Source of the DNA: Streptomyces venezuelae
GTDB taxonomy: Bacteria; Actinomycetota; Actinomycetes; Streptomycetales; Streptomycetaceae
Direction of reading: 5' to 3'
NCBI RefSeq assembly: GCF_008642335.1
Contig: NZ_CP029191.1
Coordinates: 186,001-250,000 of the forward strand
Length of the DNA stretch: 64,000 nucleotides
A program made the position numbers and the translations under genes. The notes beneath the pieces are model-generated. The model was not told the origin of the DNA, searched no databases, and was given only the letters and a program-made list of their open reading frames with translations. Below are positions 11,694-19,532 of the stretch, in pieces. The first letter of the stretch is position 1; each line of letters opens with the position of its first letter.

Positions 11694-12633
11694 TCAGATT
11701 CGGCTGAGCGCGGTCTCCCGCTCGACGCGTGACAGCTTCGCGGGGTTGCGTACGGAGTAGAGCCCGGTGATGAGGCCGTCCTCGGTCCGGATCGCCACGA
11801 CACCGTCGACGCCGCCGTCGCGCCGCAGCAGGAATCCGGGCCAGCCGTTGACCTGCACCGGTTCGGCGGTGATACCCGTGTGGAACGCGACAAGGCCGGT
11901 GGTGAGCAGTCGGGCGACCTTGTCAGACCCCACCACCGCGTGCAGCGTGGCCCTTCGGGCGCCGCCGCCGTCGCCCAGGTAGACGACGTCCGGGGCGAGT
12001 ATGTCGACCAGACCCTGGAGGCCGCCGGAGTCGATCGCCCGCTGGAAGGCACGGAGCGCGGCCTGACCGTCCGCCTGCGACACCAGGCCGCGCGACCGGC
12101 GTGCCGCGACGTGGGCGCGCGCCCGGTGGGCGGTCTGACGGACCGCGGCGAGGCTCTTGCCGACGGCGTCGGCGATTTCGTCGTACTCCAGCTCGAACAC
12201 CTCGCGCAGCACGAACACCGCGCGTTCGGTCGGCGTGAGCGTCTCCATCACGAGCAGCATCGCCATCGACACGCTGTCGGCCAGTTCGACGTCCTCGGCC
12301 ACGTCGGGCGCCGTCAGGAGGGGTTCGGGGAGCCAGGGTCCGACGTAGGACTCCCTGCGGCGGCCGAGCGTGCGGAGCCGGTCGAGTGCTTGCCGGGTGA
12401 CGATCCGCACCAGGTAGGCGCCGGTCCCGCACCGCGTCGAGGTCGACGCCCACCCAGCGCAGCCAGCTCTCCTGCAGGACGTCCTCGGCGTCGGCGGCTG
12501 AGCCGAGCATTTCGTAGGCGACGGTGAACAGCAGGTTCCGGTGCACGACGAACGCCTCGGTGGCCGGGTCGAGATGGTCTGCCCGCGCCCCGGTCACGCC
12601 ACTAGCGCCGCTCTCCGCACCGTGCTCGCTCAT
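11694..12633 (-). pseudogene. ECF41-type sigma factor, frameshifted (SigJ-like)
   Basis: Read across two frames this is a complete ECF41 sigma factor. Residues 1 to ~58 (start at 12633) carry sigma region 2.1-2.2 (FTVAYEMLGSAADAEDVLQE). About two bases are then missing at roughly 12420, and the rest continues in another frame with region 2.4 (RIVTRQALDRLR), the family linker WLPEPL, region 4 (LTPTERAVFVLREVF) and a C-terminal SnoaL-like extension with the DGGG and NP-KL (here NPAKL) motifs that define ECF41 and control its activity in place of an anti-sigma factor. As written the gene is inactive. A promoter of the ECF41 type faces it at 12677-12703. Real decay and base-calling error are both possible, but the broken divergent target gene favours decay. 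Confidence 0.85.
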
Positions 12634-12676
12634 GGTCCGCTCCCACCTGTGCCTCTCGGCCGTGTTCCCCGCACAA

Positions 12677-12703
12677 GACGCCGCCGCCCGCCGTTCTGTG
12701 ACA
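12677..12703 (-). promoter_or_regulatory. ECF41-type promoter of the sigma factor gene
   Basis: On the minus strand the -35-like TGTCACA (12703-12697) and -10-like CGTC (12680-12677) are separated by 16 bases, matching the known ECF41 target consensus TGTCACA-N16-CGTC. It points at the ECF41 gene itself, so it predicts autoregulation. Confidence 0.7.
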
Positions 12704-12738
12704 TCCCCGCGTGATGACCCACGTCACGCCCCCACTCA

Positions 12739-12765
12739 TGTCATGGCGACGGCGGCACCGGCGTC
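12739..12765 (+). promoter_or_regulatory. ECF41-type promoter of the MFS gene
   Basis: TGTCATG (12739-12745) and CGTC (12762-12765) are separated by 16 bases, again the ECF41 arrangement, facing the MFS gene at 12833. The bases around the two -10 elements (CGGCGTCTTGTG at 12759-12770 and its exact reverse complement at 12672-12683) form a 12-base inverted repeat, so the two promoters are mirror images. Confidence 0.65.
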
Positions 12766-12832
12766 TTGTGGGCGTCGGGACGCCGCGCGGACGATCCGTG
12801 CGGCGCGCACCACCACGAGTGAGGACGAAGTC

Positions 12833-13865
12833 ATGGCCATCACGAAGCCGCAGGATCCCGCGGCTGATCCGCGCCGGTGGGCTGCGCTGTTCTTCATCGG
12901 GCTCGCCCAGCTCATGATCGTTCTGGACGAGACGGTCGTGAACATCGCGCTGCCGTCGCTCCAGCGGGACCTCGGGATCCCCGACGGCGACCGGCAGTGG
13001 GTCATCACCGGATACATCCTGGCGTTCGGCGGTCTGCTGCTGCTCGGCGGCCGGATCGCCGACTACACGGGGCGCAAGCGGGCGTTCCTGATCGGACTGC
13101 TCGGCTTCGCCGCCGCGTCGGCGCTCGGCGGGGCGGCGGGCTCCTTCGAGACGCTGCTGGCCGCCCGGGTTTTGCAGGGCGGGTTCGCCGCGCTGCTGGG
13201 TCCGTCCGCGCTGTCGCTCCTGACGGTGACGTTCACGCATCCCAAGGAGCGGGCGAAGGCGTTCGGGATCTGGGGAGCGATCACCGCCATGGCCGGTGCG
13301 CTCGGACTGCTGGCGGGTGGCGCGCTGACCGAGTATCTGAGCTGGCGCTGGTGCCTGTACATCAGCGTGCCGCTCGCGTTGGTCGCGGCGGTGGGCGGGT
13401 ACGGGGTGCTGACCGAGTCGAGGCGGCAGGGACAGGCGCGGTTCGACGTCTTCGGCGTCCTGCTGGTGACGAGCGGACTGGTCGCACTCGTCTACGGCAC
13501 GAGCCGGACCGAGGCCGACGGCTGGGGTTCGGCGCCGGTCGGCGAGCTGCTGGGCGCGGGCGCGGTGCTGCTGGGCGCGGGCGCCGTGCTGCTCGCCGCG
13601 TTCGCTCTCGTCGAGAACCGGGTGCCGCCAGCCGCTGCTGCCGATGCGTCTCGTCGCCGACCGCACGCGGGGCGGCGCCTACCTGGGCGCGGGGCTCGCC
13701 ATCCTCGGCATGTTCGGCGCGTTCCTCTTCATGACGTACTACCTGCAGGGCATCAAGGGTTACTCGCCGATCAGGACAGGGGTGGCCCTCCTGCCGATGA
13801 CCGTGGCGGTCCTGCTCACGGCCGCCGGGCTCGCGACCCGGCTCCTGCCGCAGGTCCGCTCCGAC
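12833..13865 (+). pseudogene. MFS drug transporter (DHA2-like), frameshifted and 3'-truncated
   Basis: From the ATG at 12833 the frame encodes the first eight or so membrane spans of a DHA2-type exporter with motif A-like GGRIADYTGRKRAFLIG and the DETVVNIALPSLQRDLG start. Near 13630 one extra base shifts the frame: the expected VPQPLLPMRLVADRT continues in the next frame, where spans with GAYLGAGLAILGMFGAFLF and GVALLPMTVAVLL follow. Similarity stops near 13865 (LATRLLPQV), leaving about 344 of an expected 480 residues; the last spans are missing and a small gene on the opposite strand occupies the space. It probably exported a toxic compound under control of the divergent ECF41 factor; now non-functional. 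Confidence 0.82.
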
Positions 13866-13898
13866 TTGAGGGATGCCCTGGCCCACGGATACCCCGGC

Positions 13899-14093
13899 TC
13901 AGGGATGCTCCGGGCTCTGCTCGGGCGGTGTCCCGCCGCCGGGGCCACCGCCCTTGTCGCCCTTGTCCGTCCCATGGTCGTGGGCACCGGCGCGGCGCCC
14001 ACCCGGCTGGCGCGCTTTGAGCTCGGCACTGTCCTGGGGCGTCGCTCCGCCCTTGGCACTGCGCCGCTGTTCGGGCTGCTGCGGGTTCGACAT
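13899..14093 (-). CDS. Small hydrophilic Gly/Pro/Lys-rich protein
   Basis: A 64-residue reading frame starts at the ATG at 14093, eight bases after GAGGGGAG; an ATG at 14099 is also in frame. The product (MSNPQQPEQRRSAKGGATPQ..., then a Gly/Lys/Asp-rich tail) has no hydrophobic core and looks disordered. Its base composition is normal for a coding region and the ribosome site is good. I do not recognise a family; small basic disordered proteins of this kind are common in Streptomyces. It sits convergent to the truncated end of the MFS gene, and may mark the point where that gene was cut. Confidence 0.55.
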   Translation of the reverse strand: MSNPQQPEQRRSAKGGATPQDSAELKARQPGGRRAGAHDHGTDKGDKGGGPGGGTPPEQSPEHP

Positions 14094-14181
14094 CACCATC
14101 GCTCCCCTCGCTGTTCCCCGTGTCCCATGGTCGCACGCAGGTGCTCTTCGGTCCCGTCGAGCGGAACCCTAGGATCGGCGC

Positions 14182-14721
14182 ATGGGACGCTCGACGCCGA
14201 TAGAACCCTTGTCACAACCGCTCACGGACGGGGTCGTGGCCGTACGCCCCCGTCGCGCGCCGGACCTGCCCGCCATCGAGGCGGCCAGCCACGACCCGGA
14301 CACGGTCCGGTGGCTCGACGACCCGCCCATGGACGAGGCCGCCCGCAGCACGAGCCTGTCCCGGGTGGAAGAGGCGTGGCGCACGGGTCGTGCCGCGCCC
14401 TTGGTGATCGCGGACGCCCTGACGGACGAGCCGGTCGGCATCATCAACCTGCAGTTCCGGGACGATGACGTGGCGACCGTCGCGTACAGCGTGTTCCCTG
14501 CCCGGCGCGGCCAGGGCATCGCCCCCAGGGCCGTGCGACTGCTCACGGGCTGGGGCCTGAACGAACTCGGGTTGCGTCAGCTCCTCCTCGAGGCCGACGA
14601 AGGCAACACGGCGTCGGTCAGGGTCGCCGAGAAGTGCGGGTTCCGGCGGATCGGCAGTCGGGTCGAGGAGACCGGGGACAGTTCGCGCACGCTGGTCGTG
14701 TTCGTCTGCGCGGAGGGTTGA
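14182..14721 (+). CDS. GNAT N-acetyltransferase, RimJ/RimL type
   Basis: This 179-residue protein has the Acetyltransf_3 layout: an N-terminal substrate part (VAVRPRRAPDLPAIEAASHD), the acetyl-CoA pyrophosphate loop as ARRGQGIAPRAVRLL, and the closing NTASVRVAEKCGFRRIG. It should transfer an acetyl group from acetyl-CoA to an amino group on a small molecule or a protein N terminus. It is alone on this strand and convergent with 14736-15146; the substrate cannot be predicted. Confidence 0.88.
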   Translation: MGRSTPIEPLSQPLTDGVVAVRPRRAPDLPAIEAASHDPDTVRWLDDPPMDEAARSTSLSRVEEAWRTGRAAPLVIADALTDEPVGIINLQFRDDDVATVAYSVFPARRGQGIAPRAVRLLTGWGLNELGLRQLLLEADEGNTASVRVAEKCGFRRIGSRVEETGDSSRTLVVFVCAEG

Positions 14722-14735
14722 TCCGCGGGCGGTCG

Positions 14736-15146
14736 TTACCGTACGAACTTCCATGTGACGCCGTTGATCACGCCTACATCGAGGGGCGCCAGGCGGCCGA
14801 ACGCCGTCTGGCTGAGGTCGATGTGCGTCGCGGCGCACGACGGGCACTTGTCCCGGACCGGCACGGTGATCGTCCTGCCCTGGTACGTCACCTGAACCGA
14901 AATCCCCCGGCACAGCGGGTCGTTGTTCGGGTTCGCCGTCGTCCACCAGGCGGCGGACACGGCCACCAGGTCCTGCGTCGACGCGTCGATGGGCGTGCCG
15001 CAGGCGCCGTAACCCCTGTCGTTGTAGTACGTGGACTTCCCGGACATCGGCTGGCCGATGGGTATGTCGGCGTGGGCCGTTCCGGTGCCGACCGCGACAC
15101 CGACGACCGCCGCGACCACGACACCGCTCCACCGTCCGATTCTCAT
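14736..15146 (-). CDS. Secreted double-psi beta-barrel (RlpA/expansin-like) protein
   Basis: The 136-residue product has a signal peptide (MRIGRWSGVVVAAVVGVAVG, cleavage near TAHADI). The mature part carries the DPBB signature: GKSTYYND near the start, a GACG motif, IDLSQTAFGRLA and paired cysteines (ACGTP, LCRG, KCPSC). This fold occurs in RlpA, kiwellin/barwin-like and expansin-like proteins; the small single-domain form resembles secreted actinobacterial and fungal proteins that bind cell walls or are elicitors. The Asp of IDLS is the lytic-type Asp, so weak wall-modifying activity is possible. I chose the ATG at 15146 because the signal peptide follows it directly. Confidence 0.8.
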   Translation of the reverse strand: MRIGRWSGVVVAAVVGVAVGTGTAHADIPIGQPMSGKSTYYNDRGYGACGTPIDASTQDLVAVSAAWWTTANPNNDPLCRGISVQVTYQGRTITVPVRDKCPSCAATHIDLSQTAFGRLAPLDVGVINGVTWKFVR

Positions 15147-15446
15147 GACGTGCCACCCCACTCCCGTCACGGGCACCCTCACGGCGAGAGCGCTCTCATG
15201 CGGCGAGAGCCTGCGAGCGACCGCTGCGGACCCGCAAGGTTCCCGGACGGGGTATGGCGTCAACCCGCCCTGCGCCTGATGTCGTTGAGGGTCCCGTTCT
15301 GCTGCGGCTGACGTGGCGGGGAGGACGGAACCCCGGCCCCTCACACGCCCGCCGCCCCGCGGCCCGGAAAGGCGTGATGACGGTGCCGGGTGGGGAGGGC
15401 GAGGGGCGGGCGAGGCTCGGAGGGAGCCGCGGGTGCGGCCGTTGCG
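15147..15446. other. Intergenic stretch, nothing recognised
   Basis: This 300-base gap between two minus-strand genes contains the promoter region of the DPBB protein and the end of the AlkZ-like gene. The open frames across it have poor codon character, and I see no strong repeat or terminator. Confidence 0.4.
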
Positions 15447-16580
15447 TCAGAACGTCTCGACCCGTACGCGTTCGCTCGCCTTGTCCGACAGGAACGCCGC
15501 CACCGCCCGCCCCTCCTCCGCGACCTCCGCCCGCTCCGCGCGGGAGAAGCGCCGCAGCGGTGTCGCGACCACGGTGTCCTTCTCCACGGTCCACGTCGCC
15601 GCGACCCGACCGTCGACCAGGACGACCCGTTCCCCGGCGACCGACAGTCCGCGGTGGGCGTCGTCGATGATCCGGCCGCGGTCCTGGTAGCCGAGGATCG
15701 CGTTGTCGAACGCGGGCAGGAACCGGACCGGCGCCGGGGTGTCGGGGTCCGGGCGGGGCGCGTCGGGCAGGTCGAGCAGTTCACGGCCGCGCTCGTCGCG
15801 GAAGGAGACGAGGTCCGGGCGGGCGGCGGCGACCGCGGCGGGGAGTCCGGCGAGACCGCTCCAGGCGCGCAGGTCGGCCGTGGCGGCGGGGCCGAACGCG
15901 GCGAGGTAGCGGCGCAGGAGCGCCTGCCCCACGGGGTCGGAGCCGTCCGGGGACGAGGTGTTCGGGGAGGGCGAGGACGGGTCGGGTTCCGGTTCCTCCC
16001 CCAGCCACGTGGCGAGCGGGAGGTTGCGTACGCCTCCCTTCGTCCGCCACAGGCCCCGTGGCGGCAGCTGCACCATGGGCACGAGCGCGGCGATCAGCAT
16101 CTCCCCCAGCGCCCGCGCCGGCACCCCCGGCCAGCGGTCGGCGACCGCCCGCGTCAGTTCGGCCATGGTGCGCGGCTCGCCGTCGGCCATCGTCTCCCGG
16201 CCCGCCGCGGCGAGTGCGTCGAGGTCCACGCCGTCGAGCTCGCGGCGATACACGCCGAGCACCCGTTGGCGCAGCATCGCGTCGTGCCGGGCGCGCCAGG
16301 CCAGCACGTCATCGGCGGTGACGAGATGGACCGTACGGCGCATGAGGTGCGTACGGACCACGCGCCGCTCGACGAGCAGGTCGGAGAGGGTGCCCGGCTC
16401 GAAGGCGCGCAGCCGCGACCAGAGCCCCACGAACGGTTCCTGCGGCTCCTGCGCCTGGAGCCCGCAGAGGTGGGCGACCGCGTCGAGGGCCGGCAGGTCG
16501 GCGCGGTCGAGGAGCAGTTGCCGTGCGAGCGTCGCGCGGTTCAGTGTTCGGGTGTCGAGGACGGTCACGTTCGCGGACAT
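15447..16580 (-). CDS. AlkZ-like DNA glycosylase (winged-helix, HTH_42 family)
   Basis: The 377-residue protein belongs to the HTH_42/AlkZ family: LARQLLLDR, then the glycosylase motif Q-A-Q in LCGLQAQEPQEP, SRLRAFEPG, VRTHLMRRTVHLV and a late RGRIIDDAHRGLSVAGERVVLVDG. In AlkZ of azinomycin producers and in E. coli YcaQ, the Q-x-Q/Q-x-D residues remove alkylated bases and unhook crosslinks. Many Streptomyces have several paralogues, some for self-protection against a DNA-alkylating metabolite. The ATG start at 16580 gives the usual N terminus. It stands alone upstream of the RiPP operon, with no direct link visible. Confidence 0.82.
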   Translation of the reverse strand: MSANVTVLDTRTLNRATLARQLLLDRADLPALDAVAHLCGLQAQEPQEPFVGLWSRLRAFEPGTLSDLLVERRVVRTHLMRRTVHLVTADDVLAWRARHDAMLRQRVLGVYRRELDGVDLDALAAAGRETMADGEPRTMAELTRAVADRWPGVPARALGEMLIAALVPMVQLPPRGLWRTKGGVRNLPLATWLGEEPEPDPSSPSPNTSSPDGSDPVGQALLRRYLAAFGPAATADLRAWSGLAGLPAAVAAARPDLVSFRDERGRELLDLPDAPRPDPDTPAPVRFLPAFDNAILGYQDRGRIIDDAHRGLSVAGERVVLVDGRVAATWTVEKDTVVATPLRRFSRAERAEVAEEGRAVAAFLSDKASERVRVETF

Positions 16581-16695
16581 GCGGCTGCTCCTGGGTGCTC
16601 GGTGCTCGGTTCTGCGCGGCCGAGCACCACGCTCCCAGACAACGCGGTCAGCTTCTGTCCTCTACTCCCGTCTCCTGTCCGCGGCCCGTTGCCCT

Positions 16696-17355
16696 TCAGA
16701 TCGCGATCGACTGCTGGAGCCAGCGGCTGACGCGGTACGGCAGCCACCACGCGTACGGGCCGATGTCCAGGACGAGTTGTTCGGCGCGGAAGTCGTCCAG
16801 GACCGCCTTCGGGACGGTGTCGGCGGGGGCGCCGTGGTCGAGGCGGTCGATGGTCGTCTCGTACTCGGGTTCGTCGGCGGTGAAGCGGCGCAGCTCGCCC
16901 CACCTGCGGTCGCGGATCTGGATGAAGCCCGGACCCTTGCGCCACAGGCATTTGCACAGGTAGTGGCCGCGCCGCCAGGTGTTCAGCGCGTCCTCGGCGC
17001 CGTCCGGGCCGAGGAGCACCGCGGGCGGCTGGAGGTGGCTGAGCATGCGCCACCCGTCCGCCGAGTCCGGGTCGAGCCGCAGTTTCCACTCGACCATGAC
17101 GGCCCGCGCGGTCAGGTCCCTGACGAGGCCGAGTCCGTGCAGCGCGGCGGCCGGGTCCGCGGTGGCCGTGAGGTCGACGGGGTCGGGCAGGCGTACCCGG
17201 CGCGCACCGAGCTGCCAGAGTCGTTCGGCGTGCCCGCCGGGCGGTCCTGGCAGGGGCACCTCGCCGAGGAACATGCCGGGCAGCTCGCACGCGGCGGGGT
17301 CGTAGTCGCGCCAGGCGAGGAGGGTCGGCGTCGGCGTGGCGAGGGTCGCGGTCAC
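16696..17355 (-). CDS. DUF5825 family protein, RiPP operon partner
   Basis: This 219-residue soluble protein matches what I know of DUF5825, a family found almost only next to rSAM_ocin_1-type radical SAM enzymes. It has no catalytic motif I can name; visible conserved-looking elements are WRDYDPAACELPGMFLGEVP at the N terminus and KCLWRKGPGFIQIRDRRWGEL (a few Trp/Arg-rich strands) in the second half. The GTG start at 17355 overlaps the radical SAM stop (GTGA), so the two are translationally coupled and probably act together, for example in substrate delivery to the radical SAM enzyme. It is the last gene of the RiPP operon. Confidence 0.75.
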   Translation of the reverse strand: MTATLATPTPTLLAWRDYDPAACELPGMFLGEVPLPGPPGGHAERLWQLGARRVRLPDPVDLTATADPAAALHGLGLVRDLTARAVMVEWKLRLDPDSADGWRMLSHLQPPAVLLGPDGAEDALNTWRRGHYLCKCLWRKGPGFIQIRDRRWGELRRFTADEPEYETTIDRLDHGAPADTVPKAVLDDFRAEQLVLDIGPYAWWLPYRVSRWLQQSIAI

Positions 17356-19304
17356 TGTGCTCCTCCGGATCGGGCGGGCTCGGGCACGGGCACGGACGCG
17401 GGCTCCGGCGCGAGTGCCGTCTCCTCCGCGTGGATGTGCCGCATGAAGTCGAGGCGGAGCAGGTCCTCGTTGACCGCGGCGGGTGCGATGTGGACGTACT
17501 GGCCCGCGTCGGAGAAGACGATGCCGAGGGCGAGCCAGGAGTCGAGGAGTTCCTGGACCCTGGCCTCGTCGAGGGTCATGTCGGAGACCCGGGCGGCGGC
17601 CTTCCGCAGGAGTGCCTGGACGCTGTGCGGCTGGTCGAGGAGGCGGAAGACGGCCAGCTCGAAGGGGTCGGTGAGCTCCATGGCGCGCCAGGAGAAGGTG
17701 CGCCGGCGGCTGACGAGGACGATGCGGTCGCCGTGGTCGTCGTGGGTGAGGCGGGCGTCGGTGTGGTGTCTGCGCCAGTCGGCGAGTGCTTCGTTGAGCG
17801 CCTTCACGGTGGTCTCGCCGATGCCGCGGGCCGGTGCCTCGAAGACGTACGCCATGCCGTACAGCTCTTCTTCGGGCAGGTCGTACGTGAAGCGGTAGTG
17901 GCCTTCGGGGCGCAGGCCGGTGAAGCCCAGTTCGGGGCGCTCGAAGTAGGGGCTGAAGCGTTCGATGGCGATGCGGGCGGAGAGGTCGACCGGTGGGTCG
18001 AGGTGTTCGAGTGCGGGGATCTGCGCGATGACGGGGTCGTAGTCCTCGGCGCTCTCGCCGGGGAAGCCGTGGAGGTAGTTCCAGGCGACGGAGAGGCCCG
18101 TCTCGGCGCCGTCGCGGAGCATCCGGACGTTCTGGCAGCCGCTCACGCCTTTGTCCATCAGGTCGAGGACGCGGCTGTTGAGGCTCTCGATGCCGGGCTG
18201 TACGTAGATGAGTCCCGCGTCGGCGAGGGTGCGCAGCTGGCTGCGCTTCATGTTGGCCTTGATCTCGATGTGCAGGCGCAGGTCGTAGCCGCTCTCGATG
18301 ATGCGGGGCAGCACGGTGGTGAGGTAGCGCATGTCGAGGATGTTGTCGACGACGTACATGTCCAGGACCTTGTGGCGGCGGGCCAGGTCCATGATCTCTT
18401 CGTAGAAGGTGTCCGGGCTCTTGGAGCGGAACTCCATGAACGAGCCGTTGAGGCCGCAGAACGTGCAGTGGTGTTTCTCGCCCCACCAGCAGCCGCGTGC
18501 GCCTTCGACGACGAGTTTGGGCTCGACCCAGTTGCGGGCCACGGACGCGGCGAGGCGCTCGAAGTAGCCGCTGTAGTCGGGCGGCAGGATCGCGGCGGGC
18601 GGCAGCGGCCGGGTGGCCATGGGGTTGGCGACACTCTTGCCCGTGGCGTCGCGGTGGCAGAGCCCCGGGATGTCGTCGAGCGGGGTTCTCTCCGTGAGCG
18701 CGGTGAGCAGGGCGGGGAAGGCGGCCTCGCCCTCGCCGCGTACGACGTGGTCGACGAAGTCGAAGTTGCGGTGCACGGCGGCGCCCTGTTCGCCGTCGCA
18801 GTTGGCGCCGCCCATGACGGTCACGAGGTGCGGGGCGAGCTCTTTGACGCGGCGGGCGCAGGCGAGGGCGGCGGTGTTCTGCTGGAAGGTGGAGGTGAAG
18901 CCGACGACGTCGGGTTCGCTCGCCACGACCTGCCGGGCGATCATCTCGACGAACTCGGGGACGATCCGGTGCAGTGCGCGCGTCATCTTCATCCGCGCGG
19001 CCTTCAGCTTGCCGGTCATGACGGTGGTGAACTCGTCGTCCCGCCACTCCGGGTCGTCGTAGAGGGCGGAGGAGAACACCCAGTCGCCGCAGCCCATGAA
19101 GTACGAGGAGAGCGCGTAGTACTCGTAGTCGTCACCGGTGAACTCGGTGCGTTCGGTGATCCAGTCGGTGAAGGCGAGGTTGGCGTGCAGCACCTCGGCG
19201 GTTGCGCCGGGGACGCGCTCGTCCACGCTCCGTTTGAGGATGCCCAGGGCGAGCGACGGAAGGTCGATGGGCGACCAGGGCATGTTGACCAGCAGTACGC
19301 GCAC
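17352..19304 (-). CDS. B12-binding radical SAM RiPP maturase (rSAM_ocin_1 type)
   Basis: This 650-residue enzyme has an N-terminal Rossmann-like cobalamin-binding domain (MRVLLVNMPWSPIDLPSLAL..., VMGGANCDGEQG) and a radical SAM barrel whose [4Fe-4S] ligands are in the variant spacing C272-x7-C280-x2-C283 (GCWWGEKHHCTFCGLN), characteristic of the 'RiPP maturation radical SAM protein 1' group. A C-terminal extension of about 200 residues includes a winged-helix-like part (LTDPFELAVFRLLDQPHSVQ), which may bind the leader peptide. The expected chemistry is radical modification, often C-methylation, of the precursor encoded just upstream at 19374-19502. ATG start; a strong hairpin lies in its 70-base leader. 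Confidence 0.92.
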   Translation of the reverse strand: MRVLLVNMPWSPIDLPSLALGILKRSVDERVPGATAEVLHANLAFTDWITERTEFTGDDYEYYALSSYFMGCGDWVFSSALYDDPEWRDDEFTTVMTGKLKAARMKMTRALHRIVPEFVEMIARQVVASEPDVVGFTSTFQQNTAALACARRVKELAPHLVTVMGGANCDGEQGAAVHRNFDFVDHVVRGEGEAAFPALLTALTERTPLDDIPGLCHRDATGKSVANPMATRPLPPAAILPPDYSGYFERLAASVARNWVEPKLVVEGARGCWWGEKHHCTFCGLNGSFMEFRSKSPDTFYEEIMDLARRHKVLDMYVVDNILDMRYLTTVLPRIIESGYDLRLHIEIKANMKRSQLRTLADAGLIYVQPGIESLNSRVLDLMDKGVSGCQNVRMLRDGAETGLSVAWNYLHGFPGESAEDYDPVIAQIPALEHLDPPVDLSARIAIERFSPYFERPELGFTGLRPEGHYRFTYDLPEEELYGMAYVFEAPARGIGETTVKALNEALADWRRHHTDARLTHDDHGDRIVLVSRRRTFSWRAMELTDPFELAVFRLLDQPHSVQALLRKAAARVSDMTLDEARVQELLDSWLALGIVFSDAGQYVHIAPAAVNEDLLRLDFMRHIHAEETALAPEPASVPVPEPARSGGAQ

Positions 19305-19330
19305 GGGCGCTCCTCCGGGGGGTGTGAGGG

Positions 19331-19367
19331 CCGGCCGGCCCCCGGGGTGCGCCCGGGGGCCGACCGG
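19331..19367 (-). promoter_or_regulatory. Attenuator hairpin between RiPP precursor and radical SAM gene
   Basis: Bases 19331-19346 and 19352-19367 pair over 16 positions with one mismatch (GGCCCCCGGG core) around a 5-base loop. The hairpin lies just behind the precursor stop and ahead of the radical SAM ribosome site and has no T-run, so it would act as a partial terminator or mRNA stabiliser and keep precursor levels above enzyme levels, a common RiPP arrangement. Confidence 0.65.
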
Positions 19368-19373
19368 TGGGGA

Positions 19374-19502
19374 TCAGTCCTCGACGGTGTCTTCGCCGTC
19401 CTCGGCGTTGCGGAACGGGACGGTGACCGTGATGCCGACGCTCGGCTTCCGGTTCGTCTCGTCCTCCGCGAGCGGGTCGTTGTGGATGACGTCCTTCTGC
19501 AT
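19374..19502 (-). CDS. RiPP precursor peptide, 42 residues
   Basis: A short reading frame starts at the ATG at 19502 with GAGGAGAG in ideal position. The peptide begins MQKDVIHNDPLAEDE, continues with a short basic linker (TNRK) and a beta-prone hydrophobic stretch PSVGITVTVPFRN (residues 20-32), and ends in a very acidic tail (AEDGEDTVED). No Cys is present, and the only aromatic is Phe30, so sulfur crosslinks are excluded. The most plausible modified residues are the Val/Ile/Thr/Pro of the hydrophobic part. It lies 30 bases after the S9 peptidase gene and 69 bases before the radical SAM gene on the same strand. The precursor role is inferred from size, position and ribosome site. Confidence 0.8.
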   Translation of the reverse strand: MQKDVIHNDPLAEDETNRKPSVGITVTVPFRNAEDGEDTVED

Positions 19503-19532
19503 GGCTCTCTCCTCTCGGTAGGTCGCGCTGAT

